This document shows, one piece after another, positions 8,152-17,248 of a DNA stretch of 64,000 nucleotides. Origin of the DNA: Streptomyces sp. NRRL S-455 (GTDB lineage: Bacteria > Actinomycetota > Actinomycetes > Streptomycetales > Streptomycetaceae). The DNA is taken from NCBI RefSeq assembly GCF_000717875.1, contig NZ_JOCT01000021.1, positions 62,001 to 126,000 on the forward strand, in the 5' to 3' direction. Positions within the stretch are counted from its first letter, which is position 1, and each line of letters begins with the position of its first letter. Under the pieces are notes generated by a model. It had not been told where the DNA came from and did not search any database. It saw only the letters and a list, made by a program, of their open reading frames with translations. A program made the translations under genes and the position numbers.

Positions 8152-8976
8152 CTACTTCGTCACGGTGAAGTTCCTCAGGATCGCCGCGGTCAGGTCCTGG
8201 TCGCCCTCCGTCTTCACCCGGTCCGCCACCGCCTCCGGTGTCACACGGCCGCAGGCCAGGCGGACGTAGGTCTCCCAGTCGAGGGTGAGGGTCGCGGCGG
8301 GGCCGAGCGCGGGGGCCGTTTCGAGGGTGCCGCGGCCCTGGATGTCGACGCGGATCGTGCGCAGGAACTCGACGGGGCCGTGGACGTCGAAGACGACGGC
8401 CGAGCTGCGCGGTGCCTGGGCGTCCTCGGCGACGACACGCGGGAGTTCGGCGAGCAGCACGTCACGGGCGATGTGCGCGCCGGGGGAGTCGAGGTTGCCG
8501 GGCCGGCCGAGAGCCGTGCGCAGGTCCTGTTCGTGCACCCACACGTCGAAGGCGTGGCGGCGCATGGACTCCTCGAGGGTGAGCTCGGCCCCGAGCGGAC
8601 CGCGCACCTTCGTGCCCGGGTCACGCGAGTCGTTCCGCAGCTGGCGGTTGCGGCGGATGATCACGTACTCCAGCTCGGCGGTCATCTCCGGCGCCGTGTG
8701 GTGACGGCGGACGTCGACCTGCATCTCCATGTAACGCTGGTGGTCGTTGGTGACGTGGAACAGGTCGCGCGGCAGCGTGTGGATCGGGCGCGGGTCGCCC
8801 AGCATCTCGCAGTCCAGTCCGATGACATGGGAGACCACGTCCCGCACCGACCACCCGGGGCACGGCGTCCGCCGGTTCCATTCGGCCTCCACGAGCGGCT
8901 GGACCAGCTCGGATATCGCTTCGATGGAGTGGGTCCAGGCGTCGGCGTAGGGCTGGAGGGTGGGATGCAGACTCAC
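8152..8976 (-). CDS. Maleylpyruvate isomerase-like / DinB-fold mycothiol-dependent family protein (TIGR03083 type)
   Basis: A 274-aa protein from GTG 8976, preceded by GAGGGG. The N-terminal four-helix region carries the family pattern WNRRTPCPGWSVRDVVSHVIGLDCEMLG, in which the CPGW..DVVSHV segment supplies metal-binding histidines in the DinB/MDMPI fold. A C-terminal SCP2-like region (VEFLRTIRVDIQGRGTL...LACGRVTPEAVADRV) completes the family architecture. Members use mycothiol, the actinobacterial thiol, or are of unknown role. The frame extends upstream to 9300, but that part is not family-like. Confidence 0.8.
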   Translation of the reverse strand: MSLHPTLQPYADAWTHSIEAISELVQPLVEAEWNRRTPCPGWSVRDVVSHVIGLDCEMLGDPRPIHTLPRDLFHVTNDHQRYMEMQVDVRRHHTAPEMTAELEYVIIRRNRQLRNDSRDPGTKVRGPLGAELTLEESMRRHAFDVWVHEQDLRTALGRPGNLDSPGAHIARDVLLAELPRVVAEDAQAPRSSAVVFDVHGPVEFLRTIRVDIQGRGTLETAPALGPAATLTLDWETYVRLACGRVTPEAVADRVKTEGDQDLTAAILRNFTVTK

Positions 8977-9169
8977 GGAACGGGACCCCTCGGCGGTCGG
9001 TGCACGGGCAGGTGGTGGCGGCGTTGCCAGTGGGAGGTGGCGGCTGTCGGCGGGCGTCTTGCGAGCTAAGTTACGCTGCTGTGAGGCGCCCCGGCAGTGC
9101 TTTCGTGTGACGATCGTAGGCCCGTGGGCAAGCCAGTGTGGACGGCCCGAATGCCAGGACGGTGGTAGT

Positions 9170-9991
9170 GTGCGCGCCTCTGTGATCCAGATCGCCGTAG
9201 ACGAGGGCGAATCGGTCGAATCGCGCCGACGGCGGGCGGCCGGGCTCGTCCGGGAGCAGGCCGGAGCCGATCTCGTCGTCCTGCCCGAGCTGTGGACCAT
9301 CGGTGCCTTCGCCTACGACGACTTCGGCCGGGAGGCCGAGCCGCTCGAAGGGCCCACGTACGAGGCGATGGCGAAGGCCGCGAGCGACGCGGGCGTGTGG
9401 CTGCACGCGGGGTCGATCCCCGAGCGCACGGCGATCGACAGCGGCTCCGCCGCGGGTGACGGCCCCCTCTACAACACCTCCCTCGTCTTCTCCCCCTCCG
9501 GCGACCTCGCCGCCGCCTACCGCAAGATCCACCGTTTCGGCTTCGACAAGGGCGAGGCCGTACTGATGGGCGCGGGTGCCGAGCTGGTGACGGTTCGTCT
9601 GCCGCAGACCACCCTCGGACTCAGCACCTGCTACGACCTCCGTTTCCCCGAGCTCTTCCGCGGTCTCGTCGACGCCGGTGCCGAGACGCTCGTGGTCTCG
9701 GCGGGCTGGCCGGAGCGCCGCGCGGCCCACTGGACGCTGCTGGCCCGGGCCCGGGCGGTCGAGAACCAGTCGTTCGTCATCGCGTGTGCGACGTCCGGAA
9801 CGCACGCCGGAGTCCCCCAGTCCGGTCACTCGATCGTGGTCGACCCGTGGGGCGAGGTGCTGGCCGAGGCCGGCGCCGGCGAGGAGGTCCTGACGGTGGA
9901 GTTCGACCCGGGGAAGGTCGCGGCGACGCGGGAGCAGTTCCCCGCGCTGAAGGACCGGATGCTGGGGCTGGACGTGCCGCGCCGTCCGTGA
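9170..9991 (+). CDS. Carbon-nitrogen hydrolase (nitrilase/omega-amidase family)
   Basis: A 273-aa cytosolic amidase from GTG 9170. The catalytic Glu-Lys-Cys triad is visible: E in LVVLPELWTIG, K in YRKIHRFGF and C in LGLSTCYDLRFPELFRGL. Length and motifs fit the Nit2/omega-amidase-like branch, which hydrolyses deaminated glutamine and related amides. The start is supported by the beta-strand ASVIQIAVDEGES. No operon partner is obvious; the next gene is convergent. Confidence 0.86.
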   Translation: MRASVIQIAVDEGESVESRRRRAAGLVREQAGADLVVLPELWTIGAFAYDDFGREAEPLEGPTYEAMAKAASDAGVWLHAGSIPERTAIDSGSAAGDGPLYNTSLVFSPSGDLAAAYRKIHRFGFDKGEAVLMGAGAELVTVRLPQTTLGLSTCYDLRFPELFRGLVDAGAETLVVSAGWPERRAAHWTLLARARAVENQSFVIACATSGTHAGVPQSGHSIVVDPWGEVLAEAGAGEEVLTVEFDPGKVAATREQFPALKDRMLGLDVPRRP

Positions 9992-10020
9992 AGGCCGCGG
10001 TCCGGCCCTCGGCCCGGGCC

Positions 10021-10512
10021 TCAGTCCTCCCGCTCCTTCTCCGCCAGGTGGATCACGCACACCGCCACCGCGATCAGCAGCGCCGGATCCGCGTCCTCCC
10101 GGACGACGTCCACGCCGTAGGTGTCCCGTACGGTCAGCCACCGCCGGGAGATCACCGCCAGCAGCTCACCCTCGTACTCGACGGCGAACTCCCGGTCGAG
10201 GATCTTGCCGCTGACGTCGAGTTCGTTGCCGTCGGCCAGGGACACCCGGTAGTGGTTGCGCAGCAGGGACAGCCGTTTCCGGCGGATCGTCGCCAGCGGC
10301 TGCCCGCCCCGCTGGAGCACCATCGTGTCGCGCAGGGCGAGCATCTTCTGGTGGATGTCGACGAGGACGCGCCCCTGGAGGTCCTTCAGCTCCCAGGTGT
10401 CCCGCAGCCGCAGGGCCTTGCCGTCGACGAGGAACACCTTGGTGCCGCGCTCGTCCTCGATCCAGTAGTCGTCGCCGATGCCGAGGAGCCGGTCGTACAC
10501 GAGGAATCTCAT
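10021..10512 (-). CDS. LURP-one-related protein (DUF567)
   Basis: A 163-aa protein with the tubby-like beta-barrel pattern of the LURP-one family: MRFLVYDRLLGIGDDYWIEDERG, then repeated strands KVFLVDGKALRLRDTWELKDLQG and AVEYEGELLAVISRRW. Function in bacteria is unknown. The start ATG overlaps the TGA of the AraC-like remnant lying upstream on the same strand. Confidence 0.85.
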   Translation of the reverse strand: MRFLVYDRLLGIGDDYWIEDERGTKVFLVDGKALRLRDTWELKDLQGRVLVDIHQKMLALRDTMVLQRGGQPLATIRRKRLSLLRNHYRVSLADGNELDVSGKILDREFAVEYEGELLAVISRRWLTVRDTYGVDVVREDADPALLIAVAVCVIHLAEKERED

Positions 10513-10595
10513 GAGACCAGGGCTTCCCCGCCGCCCGCTCCGAAACGCCGCCGGTAGGCCGACGGGCTGAGCCCGGTCACCCGCCGCAGCGGGCC
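10509..10595 (-). pseudogene. Remnant: C-terminus of an AraC-family regulator
   Basis: The last 28 codons before the stop at 10509 read GPLRRVTGLSPSAYRRRFGA..., the conserved end of AraC/XylS DNA-binding domains (the F.R..G.SP..YR.RF pattern). Upstream in frame there is no homology, so only the tail survives. The stop overlaps the LURP-one ATG, suggesting the regulator was once coupled to that gene. Confidence 0.65.
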
Positions 10596-10616
10596 CTCAG
10601 GTACTGGAGCGGGGCT

Positions 10617-10820
10617 ATGGCGAGCAGCGTCGAAGCTGCTGTCACGGCCGCGTTGCTGAGCAGGCACCCGGAGGTGGCGGCGCGATGGAAGAGCGGCGAC
10701 GTTCCGCAGAGGCGGGCGCTGCTGTCCGAAGTTGTGGAGAGAGTCTGGGTAGCCAGGGCTGCCGGGAGAGGCCGACGGTTCGAGCCGGAGAAGCGGCTCC
10801 GGATCATCTGGGCCGACCAA
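10617..10820 (+). pseudogene. Remnant: C-terminus of a serine recombinase/integrase
   Basis: About 68 codons (LLSRHPEVAARWKSGDV..RRALLSEVVERVWVARAAGRGRRFEPEKRLRIIWADQ) match the ending typical of large serine recombinases, where W..L...RRA.L...V..V.V..A.RG.RFDP.R..I.W closes the protein. The catalytic and zinc domains are missing and the frame runs on past the usual end. It abuts the AraC remnant, so the site looks like the scar of an excised or decayed element. Confidence 0.6.
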
Positions 10821-10864
10821 CGGCACACGGAAGGGCACGCCACGGGGTGTGATTGGCTGGAGGT

Positions 10865-12670
10865 ATGGCGAAACGCGCACGTGTCCGGGCCCCGGAGCTC
10901 ATCGGCAAAGGCGGCTGGATCAACACAGGGGACAAGGAACTCAGCCTGGCCGAGTTGCGGGGCCGGATCGTAATTGTTGATTTCTGGACATTTTGTTGCG
11001 TGAACTGCCTGCACGTCCTCGACGAGCTGCGCGAGCTGGAGGAGAAGCACCGGGACACGGTCGTGGTCATCGGGGTGCACTCGCCGAAGTTCGTGCACGA
11101 GGCCGAGCATCAGGCGGTCGTCGACGCCGTGGAGCGGTACGGGGTGGAGCATCCGGTGCTCGACGACCCGGAGCTCGCGACGTGGAAGCAGTACGCCGTA
11201 CGGGCCTGGCCGACGCTCGTGGTGATCGACCCCGAGGGGTACGTGGTCGCGCAGCACGCCGGCGAGGGGCATGTGCACGCCATCGAGCGGCTGGTCGAGG
11301 AGCTGGAGGGCGAGCACGCGGCGAAGGGCACGCTGCGGCGCGGGGACGGGCCGTACGTGGCGCCGGAGCCGGAGCCGACGGTGCTGCGGTTCCCGGGCAA
11401 GGCGCTGCTGCTGCCGAGCGGGAACTTCCTGGTGAGTGACACGACCCGGCATCAGCTGGTGGAGCTGGCGGAGGACGGGGAGACCGTCGTCCGGCGGATC
11501 GGTTCCGGTGGCCGCGGGCTTGCCGACGGGCCGGCCGAGGAGGCCGTGTTCAACGAGCCACAGGGGCTGGCACTGCTCGACGACGGGTCGGTGGTCGTGG
11601 CCGACACCGTCAACCACGCCCTGCGGCGGCTGGATCTCGTAACCGGCGAAGTCACCACCCTCGCAGGCACGGGCCGGCAGTGGTGGCAGGGATCGCCCAC
11701 CTCGGGCCCGGCCCGCGAGGTCGACCTCTCCTCCCCCTGGGACGTCGCGCATTGGCAGGGCAAGGTCTGGATCGCCATGGCCGGTGTCCACCAGCTGTGG
11801 ACGTACGACCCGGAGGAGGGGACGGTCGCGGTCGCGGCCGGGACCACCAACGAGGGGCTCGTCGACGGGCCGGGGGCCGAGGCCTGGTTCGCGCAGCCGT
11901 CCGGGCTGGCCGCCACGCCCGAGCGGCTGTGGCTGGCGGACTCCGAGACGTCGGCGCTGCGCTGGGTCGAGCCGGACGGCTCCGTCCACACCGCCGTCGG
12001 CACCGGCCTGTTCGACTTCGGTCACCGGGACGGTGCCGCCGGACAGGCCCTGTTGCAGCACCCGCTGGGTGTCACCGCGCTGCCGGACGGATCCGTCGCC
12101 GTCGCCGACACCTACAACCACGCCCTGCGCCGCTACGACCCGGCGACCGGCGAGGTCACCACCCTGGCCACGGACCTGCGCGAGCCCAGCGACGCGGTGC
12201 TCGTCGGCGACGACATCGTGGTCGTGGAGTCCGCCCGGCACCGGCTGACCCGGCTGCGGCTGCCGGAGGAGGCGGTGCAGGTGCCGGAGGTCGCCCACCG
12301 TACGCAGCGGGAGGCCACCGAGGTCGCGCCCGGGCGGCTCCGGCTGGACGTGATCTTCCAGGCCCCGGCGGGCCAGAAGCTGGACACCCGTTACGGCCCC
12401 TCCACCCGCCTGCTGGTCTCGTCCACCCCGCCGGAGCTGCTGCGCAGCGGCGAGGGCGCGGGGACAGACCTCTCCCGCGCCCTCGAACTCGACCCCTCCG
12501 TACCGGAGGGCGTGCTGCACGTCTCCGCGATGGCCGCCTCCTGCGACGACGACCCGGACAACGAGTACCCCGCCTGTCACGTCCACCAGCAGGACTGGGG
12601 CGTCCCCGTCCGCCTCACGGAAGCGGGGGCGGACCGGCTTCCCCTGGTGCTGGCCGGGATGGACGCCTGA
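10865..12670 (+). CDS. Thioredoxin-like/NHL-repeat protein (NHLRC2-like)
   Basis: A 601-aa protein. The N-terminal thioredoxin fold (~15-150) contains VIVDFWTFCCVNCLHVLDEL, a CCxNC active site as in NHLRC2 and TlpA-like proteins, and a cis-proline region WPTLVVIDPEG. It continues into an NHL beta-propeller with repeats such as FNEPQGLALLDDGSVVVADTVNHALRRLD and LQHPLGVTALPDGSVAVADTYNHALRRYD, and a C-terminal thiol-disulfide-like domain. No signal peptide is seen, so it is probably cytosolic. ATG 10865 has GGAGG only 1-2 nt upstream; TTG 10853 is an alternative start. Confidence 0.86.
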   Translation: MAKRARVRAPELIGKGGWINTGDKELSLAELRGRIVIVDFWTFCCVNCLHVLDELRELEEKHRDTVVVIGVHSPKFVHEAEHQAVVDAVERYGVEHPVLDDPELATWKQYAVRAWPTLVVIDPEGYVVAQHAGEGHVHAIERLVEELEGEHAAKGTLRRGDGPYVAPEPEPTVLRFPGKALLLPSGNFLVSDTTRHQLVELAEDGETVVRRIGSGGRGLADGPAEEAVFNEPQGLALLDDGSVVVADTVNHALRRLDLVTGEVTTLAGTGRQWWQGSPTSGPAREVDLSSPWDVAHWQGKVWIAMAGVHQLWTYDPEEGTVAVAAGTTNEGLVDGPGAEAWFAQPSGLAATPERLWLADSETSALRWVEPDGSVHTAVGTGLFDFGHRDGAAGQALLQHPLGVTALPDGSVAVADTYNHALRRYDPATGEVTTLATDLREPSDAVLVGDDIVVVESARHRLTRLRLPEEAVQVPEVAHRTQREATEVAPGRLRLDVIFQAPAGQKLDTRYGPSTRLLVSSTPPELLRSGEGAGTDLSRALELDPSVPEGVLHVSAMAASCDDDPDNEYPACHVHQQDWGVPVRLTEAGADRLPLVLAGMDA

Positions 12671-12682
12671 TCGACCAGGGCG

Positions 12683-12940
12683 TCACACCCCGTACCCGTC
12701 GCTGTAGCCGTCACGGCGGTGGTGGTGCGCCGCCGGGTCCTCGACGACTGCGGACGTCGGCGGTGGCACCACCACGCGCCTGCGCCGGTAGATGCTGCTG
12801 AACGTGGTGACGCCGATCAGACCCACGATCATGAAGATGATGCCGACGAGGTCGAGGTTGACCCCCTGCATGTCCCAGTCGGTCGCAAACGTGAGGATGG
12901 CTCCCACGGCGATGAGGATGATGCATCCGCCGAGGCCCAT
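12683..12940 (-). CDS. Small membrane protein, DUF6458-like
   Basis: An 85-aa protein with two hydrophobic segments (residues ~3-20 and ~30-50: GCIILIAVGAILTFA and GIIFMIVGLIGVTTF), then a basic RRRR stretch and a polar tail with HHHRRDGYSDGYG. This is a widespread actinomycete small membrane protein with unknown function. It lies convergent to the NHL gene and downstream of apeB on the same strand. Confidence 0.78.
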   Translation of the reverse strand: MGLGGCIILIAVGAILTFATDWDMQGVNLDLVGIIFMIVGLIGVTTFSSIYRRRRVVVPPPTSAVVEDPAAHHHRRDGYSDGYGV

Positions 12941-13027
12941 GAGTGTTCGCCTCCCTGTACGGTCCGGTCGTTCCGGTCCGCACTCCGGGTACCCCGGAGG
13001 GGAACACCCATGCGGCGACGGTCTGTT

Positions 13028-14326
13028 CTACCTCTCCAGAAACGCCGTCAGCGCGTTCGCGAGGAGGAACGGGTCGTCGGCGCCGCAGAGTTCGCGGGCG
13101 CTGTGCATCGACAGGATGGCCACGCCGATGTCCACCGTCCTGATGCCGTGCCGGGCGGCGGTGATCGGGCCGATCGTGGTGCCGCAGGGCATGGAGTTGT
13201 TGGAGACGAAGGACTGGAAGGGCACCCCGGCCGCCTCGCAGGCCGCCGTGAACTCCGCGCGGCCCGAACCGTCGGTGGCGTAGCGGTTGTTGACGTTGAC
13301 CTTGAGGATCGGGCCGCCGTTGACGCGCGGGTGGTGCGTCGGGTCGTGCCGCTCCGCGTAGTTGGGGTGGACGGCGTGGCCCGTGTCGGAGGACAGGCAG
13401 ACCGTGCCGGCGAAGGCGCGGGCCCGGTCCTCGTAGGTGCCGCCGCGCGCGAACACCGAGCGCTCCAGCACGTTTCCGAGGAGCGGCCCGTCCGCGCCGG
13501 TGTCGGACTGGGAGCCGTTCTCCTCGTGGTCGAAGGCGGCCAGGACCGGGATGGAGGCCGGTGCGGACGCGCCGGAGGCGACGGCGGCCAGGGCCGCTGT
13601 GCCGGCGTGCACCGACAGCAGGTTGTCCATGCGCGGGCCGGCCAGCAGTTCGCGGTCGCGGCCGAGGTAGGCGGGCGGTTCCACGGAGTGCGTCATCAGG
13701 TCCCAGCCGGTGACCTCGCCCGCCGGGAGGCCGGCCGTCTCCTCCAGGAAGGCGATCAGGTCGCCGCCCCGGACGTCGTCGCCGAGGCCCCAGACCGGCT
13801 GCATGTGCCGCTGCTTGTCGAGCTTGAGGCCGTCGGCCGTGACCGAGCGGTCCAGGTGGATGGCGAGCTGCGGGACGCGCAGCAGCGGGCGGTCGACGTT
13901 GACCAGCCGGGTCGAGCCGTCGCGCAGGGTGAGGCGCCCGGCGAGGCCCAGGTCGCGGTCCAGCCACGAGTTGAGCAGGGGGCCGCCGTAGATCTCCACG
14001 GCCACCTGGCGCCAGCCGTGTGCCCCGCTGTCGGGGAGCGGCTTGACGCGCAGGTTGGGGGAGTCGGTGTGGGCGCCGATGATCCGGAACGGCGTGTGGG
14101 GCGCGGCGCCCTCCGGCACGTACCAGGCGACGATCGCGCCGCCGCGCAGCACGTACTTGCCGCCGCTCGTCCCCTCCCAGGCGTCCGTCTCCGCGACCTG
14201 CCTGAAGCCGGCCTTCTCCAGCCGCTCGGCGGCGTTCGCCACGGCGTGGTACGGCGACGGGCTCGCCGCCAGGAAGGTCATCAGGTCATCGGTGTGGCCG
14301 CGGTCGAAGCGCGCTGGTTCCGTCAT
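13028..14326 (-). CDS. apeB: M18-family aspartyl aminopeptidase
   Basis: A 432-aa cytosolic dinuclear zinc aminopeptidase removing N-terminal acidic residues. The family motifs are intact: GAHTDSPNLRVKP (first metal His/Asp, near residue 90), FDHEENGSQSDTGADG (catalytic and metal acidic residues, near 245), SSDTGHAVHPNYAERHDPTHHP and the C-terminal MPCGTTIGPITAARHGI...DIGVAILSMHSARE. The length is normal and there is no sign of damage. Confidence 0.93.
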   Translation of the reverse strand: MTEPARFDRGHTDDLMTFLAASPSPYHAVANAAERLEKAGFRQVAETDAWEGTSGGKYVLRGGAIVAWYVPEGAAPHTPFRIIGAHTDSPNLRVKPLPDSGAHGWRQVAVEIYGGPLLNSWLDRDLGLAGRLTLRDGSTRLVNVDRPLLRVPQLAIHLDRSVTADGLKLDKQRHMQPVWGLGDDVRGGDLIAFLEETAGLPAGEVTGWDLMTHSVEPPAYLGRDRELLAGPRMDNLLSVHAGTAALAAVASGASAPASIPVLAAFDHEENGSQSDTGADGPLLGNVLERSVFARGGTYEDRARAFAGTVCLSSDTGHAVHPNYAERHDPTHHPRVNGGPILKVNVNNRYATDGSGRAEFTAACEAAGVPFQSFVSNNSMPCGTTIGPITAARHGIRTVDIGVAILSMHSARELCGADDPFLLANALTAFLER

Positions 14327-14347
14327 GCATTCACCTTAACGACGGAC

Positions 14348-14382
14348 GAGGGCCTGTTCCCGGGGTAGGGGAACAGGCCCTC
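14348..14382. terminator. Hairpin between apeB and the acyl-CoA dehydrogenase gene
   Basis: A perfect 14-bp stem (14348-14361 with 14369-14382) has a 7-nt loop. It lies just downstream of the acyl-CoA dehydrogenase stop on the minus strand and upstream of apeB. Confidence 0.8.
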
Positions 14383-14402
14383 GAACAGAGGACGTGAGGG
14401 GA

Positions 14403-16229
14403 CTAGAACGCGGCCTCGTCCAGCTCCATCAGGTCCAGCTCGACGCCCTCGGCGACCTTGCGGGCCAGCGTGACGCCCGGCAGGACGTTGGCGGCGAAGA
14501 ACTTCGCGGCGGCGATCTTGCCGGTGTAGAAGGCCTTGTCCTTGGCGGAGGCGGTCTCCAGCTTCTCGGCGGCGATCGCGGCGCCCTTGAGCAGCAGGTA
14601 GCCGACGACGACGTCACCGGAGGCCATCAGCAGGCGGGTGGTGTTCAGGCCCACCTTGTAGATGTTCTTGACGTCCTGCTCGGTGGCGGCGAGGTCGGTG
14701 AGCATCAGGCCGACGATGGCCTCCAGCTCGACGGCGGCCTTGGCGAGGTGCTCGCGGGCGCCGGCCAGTTCCTCGCCGCCCGTGCCGAGGGCGAGGAACT
14801 TCTTGATGTCCTCGGCGAGGGAGTTCAGCGCGGCGCCCTGGTTGCGGACGATCTTCCGGAAGAAGAAGTCCTGGCCCTGGATCGCGGTGGTGCCCTCGTA
14901 GAGGGTGTCGATCTTGGAGTCCCGGATGTACTGCTCGATCGGGTACTCCTGGAGGAAGCCGGAGCCGCCGAAGGTCTGCAGCGACTGGGCGAGCTGCTCG
15001 TAGCCCTTCTCGGAGCCGTAGCCCTTGACGATGGGCAGGAGCAGGTCGTTCAGCGCGTGCTCGGTGGAGGCGTCCTCGCCGGCGGCCTCCTTGATCTGGA
15101 TGGCGTCCTGGATGGAGGCGGTGTACATCACCAGGGCGCGCATGCCCTCCGCGTACGCCTTCTGCGTCATGAGCGAGCGGCGCACGTCGGGGTGGTGGGT
15201 GACGGTGACCTTGGGCGCCGTCTTGTCCATGAAGTTCTTCAGGTCCGGGCCCTGGACGCGCTCCTTGGCGTACTCGAGGGCGTTGAGGTAGCCCGTGGAG
15301 AGCGTGGAGATCGCCTTCGTGCCGACCATCATGCGGGCGAACTCGATGATGCGGAACATCTGGCGGATGCCGTCGTGCTTGTCGCCGATCAGCCAGCCCT
15401 TGGCGGGGTGCTGGTCGCCGAAGGTCATCTCGCAGGTGTTGGAGGCCTTCAGGCCCATCTTGTGCTCGACGTTGGTGGCGTAGACGCCGTTGCGCTCGCC
15501 CAGCTCGCCGGTCTCGAAGTCGAAGAGGTACTTCGGGACGAGGAAGAGGGAGAGGCCCTTGGTGCCGGGGCCGGCGCCCTCGGGGCGGGCCAGCACGTAG
15601 TGGAGGATGTTCTCCGACATGTCGTGCTCACCGGACGTGATGAAGCGCTTCACGCCCTCGATGTGCCAGGAGCCGTCCTCCTGCTGCACGGCCTTGGTGC
15701 GGCCGGCGCCCACGTCGGAGCCCGCGTCGGGCTCGGTGAGCACCATCGTGGAGCCCCACTGCTTATCCACCGCGACCTTGGCTATGTGCTTCTGGACCTC
15801 GTTGCCCTCCTCGAAGAGGATGCCGGCGAACGCGGGGCCCGAGGAGTACATCCACACGGCCGGGTTGGCGCCCAGGATCAGCTCGGCGTAGGCCCAGATC
15901 AGGGAGCGGGGCGCGGTGGTGCCGCCGATCTCCTCGGGCAGGCCGAGGCGCCAGTACTCGGAGTCCATGAAGGCCTGGTAGCTCTTCTTGAAGGAGGCGG
16001 GGACCGGCGCGGTGTTGGTCTCCGGGTCGAAGACCGGCGGGTTGCGGTCGGCGTCGGCGAAGGACTCGGCCAGCTCGTTCTCCGAGAGGCGGGTGAGCTC
16101 CTCCAGGATGCTCTTCGCGGTCTCGACGTCCATCTCCTCGAACGGGCCGGTGCCGTACACCTTGTCGCGCCCGAGTACTTCGAAGAGGTTGAACTCGATG
16201 TCGCGGAGATTCGACTTGTAGTGCCCCAT
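14403..16229 (-). CDS. Acyl-CoA dehydrogenase (FadE, long form)
   Basis: A 608-aa flavoenzyme catalysing the first beta-oxidation step. It belongs to the ~600-aa branch with an extended N-terminus ([20 protein letters not shown]) and an extra C-terminal helical domain. Recognisable segments are [17 protein letters not shown] (middle domain, FAD and substrate contacts), [19 protein letters not shown] and the [37 protein letters not shown] region with the catalytic acid motif YEGT. It is a single gene divergent from the SseB-like gene. Confidence 0.92.
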   Translation of the reverse strand: MGHYKSNLRDIEFNLFEVLGRDKVYGTGPFEEMDVETAKSILEELTRLSENELAESFADADRNPPVFDPETNTAPVPASFKKSYQAFMDSEYWRLGLPEEIGGTTAPRSLIWAYAELILGANPAVWMYSSGPAFAGILFEEGNEVQKHIAKVAVDKQWGSTMVLTEPDAGSDVGAGRTKAVQQEDGSWHIEGVKRFITSGEHDMSENILHYVLARPEGAGPGTKGLSLFLVPKYLFDFETGELGERNGVYATNVEHKMGLKASNTCEMTFGDQHPAKGWLIGDKHDGIRQMFRIIEFARMMVGTKAISTLSTGYLNALEYAKERVQGPDLKNFMDKTAPKVTVTHHPDVRRSLMTQKAYAEGMRALVMYTASIQDAIQIKEAAGEDASTEHALNDLLLPIVKGYGSEKGYEQLAQSLQTFGGSGFLQEYPIEQYIRDSKIDTLYEGTTAIQGQDFFFRKIVRNQGAALNSLAEDIKKFLALGTGGEELAGAREHLAKAAVELEAIVGLMLTDLAATEQDVKNIYKVGLNTTRLLMASGDVVVGYLLLKGAAIAAEKLETASAKDKAFYTGKIAAAKFFAANVLPGVTLARKVAEGVELDLMELDEAAF

Positions 16230-16361
16230 GGTGACGGCTCCCGGCTCCGTAGAGAGATCGGCGAGGCACTGGATCCTCGCGCTAGTTCACGTACCAACAA
16301 GTAGCAAGTGGCTCCGATGATGCTACCCGCCAGTAATAAGACGCAACCCCATACTGGCATC

Positions 16362-16375
16362 TGTGACAGGTCACA
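16362..16375. promoter_or_regulatory. Palindrome TGTGACAGGTCACA in a divergent promoter region
   Basis: TGTGAC and GTCACA form perfect 6-bp arms around AG, about 130 bp upstream of the acyl-CoA dehydrogenase and 90 bp upstream of the SseB-like gene. It resembles CRP/FNR-type operators. The same gap (16291-16302) has a partly symmetric TACCAACAAGTA that could be a fatty-acid regulator site. Both assignments are tentative. Confidence 0.4.
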
Positions 16376-16453
16376 CCGGAACGGTCAGTGCCGCGGTGTA
16401 GCCGCCCCCGGTGCTGCTCGGCCGTACCGGCCCTTCCGCCCGGCCGCTCTCGG

Positions 16454-16459
16454 TACTCT
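16454..16459 (+). promoter_or_regulatory. -10 element of a probable leaderless SseB-like transcript
   Basis: TACTCT lies 7 bp before ATG 16467 and there is no Shine-Dalgarno sequence in between. This spacing is typical of leaderless Streptomyces messages, in which transcription starts at the A of the start codon. Confidence 0.4.
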
Positions 16460-16466
16460 TGCGCTC

Positions 16467-16931
16467 ATGTACGGCTACGACCAGACAGCGGGCCCGCAAG
16501 CGCAGTACGCCCCTCCGCAGCAGCCGATGTCCGGCGGATACGGGCAGCAGCCGCCGTTGTACCCCGAGCCGTCCCCGCCCTCCCTCACGGACGCGGTGCG
16601 CGCGTTCACCACCGGGCAGATGGCCGCCGAGGACTTCCAGCAGGTCTTCGCGACGTCGAAGGTCTACTGCCCGCGCGGCGACAACCCCGGCTTCCTCGCC
16701 CTGCACAACACCCAGCAGCCGGTGATCCCGATGTTCAGCACGCTCAAGGAGCTGCGCCGGTACGCGGGGAAGGAGTCCAAGTACTTCGTGATCACCGGCG
16801 CCGAGGTGCTGGACCTGCTGCCGACCGGCTACGGCTTCGTCCTCGACATGGAGGGCGAGCACCGGATGGTCTTCGACGCGAAGGCCGTGGAGCAGATGGT
16901 CGAGTTCGCGATGCGCCGGATGTATGGCTAG
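16467..16931 (+). CDS. SseB-domain protein
   Basis: A 154-aa protein. The first ~40 residues are Gln/Pro/Tyr/Gly-rich and disordered. The rest matches the SseB N-terminal domain pattern: FATSKVYCPRGDNPGFLAL, VIPMFSTLKELRRYAG, FVITGAEVLDLLPTGYGFVLDMEGEHRMVFD. Such proteins are often accessory to secretion systems or regulators, but the role in Streptomyces is unknown. The stop codon region is duplicated directly downstream (16926-16975). Confidence 0.8.
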   Translation: MYGYDQTAGPQAQYAPPQQPMSGGYGQQPPLYPEPSPPSLTDAVRAFTTGQMAAEDFQQVFATSKVYCPRGDNPGFLALHNTQQPVIPMFSTLKELRRYAGKESKYFVITGAEVLDLLPTGYGFVLDMEGEHRMVFDAKAVEQMVEFAMRRMYG

Positions 16932-16975
16932 ACGCCATTGCTTCGCAGACGGCTAGACGCCCCTCCTTCGCAGAC
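16926..16975 (+). repeat. Two tandem 25-bp copies covering the SseB-like stop codon
   Basis: GGCTAGACGCC(N4)CTTCGCAGAC-type units lie at 16926-16950 and 16951-16975 and differ at a few central bases. The first unit contains the gene's TAG stop, so a local duplication happened at the 3' end. The rest of the gap to 17248 holds a 9-bp stem with a 31-nt loop (16974-16982 with 17014-17022) that may be the terminator. Confidence 0.55.
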
Positions 16976-17146
16976 GGCCTCCATCTGATGGTCGTGCACT
17001 CGTCCGGGTGAACGGAGGCCGTCCCCCCGCGGTGACCGGTCCCGCTCTCCCCGGGGCGTAGGCGGCCTCACCGCACGGCCAGGCCCATCCGGAGCCGCGC
17101 CGGACGCCGTCACCACGCCGTTACGATCTGCGCCGCTGAGGCCGAT

Positions 17147-17156
17147 GCATCGATGC
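17147..17156. promoter_or_regulatory. GCATCGATGC palindrome, copy 1
   Basis: A perfect 10-bp palindrome about 95 bp before the HTH/peptidoglycan-binding gene. An identical palindrome lies at 18425-18434 upstream of the small secreted protein gene. The shared site suggests a common regulator, possibly the HTH protein itself. Confidence 0.4.
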
Positions 17157-17248
17157 CTGCCGTCATGCACACAGCTGACCTGCTGGTATGCGCTATGCAG
17201 GCGCTGCGGAGGCCCGGCTGTCCAGCACGACGACGGGGAGACATCGAC

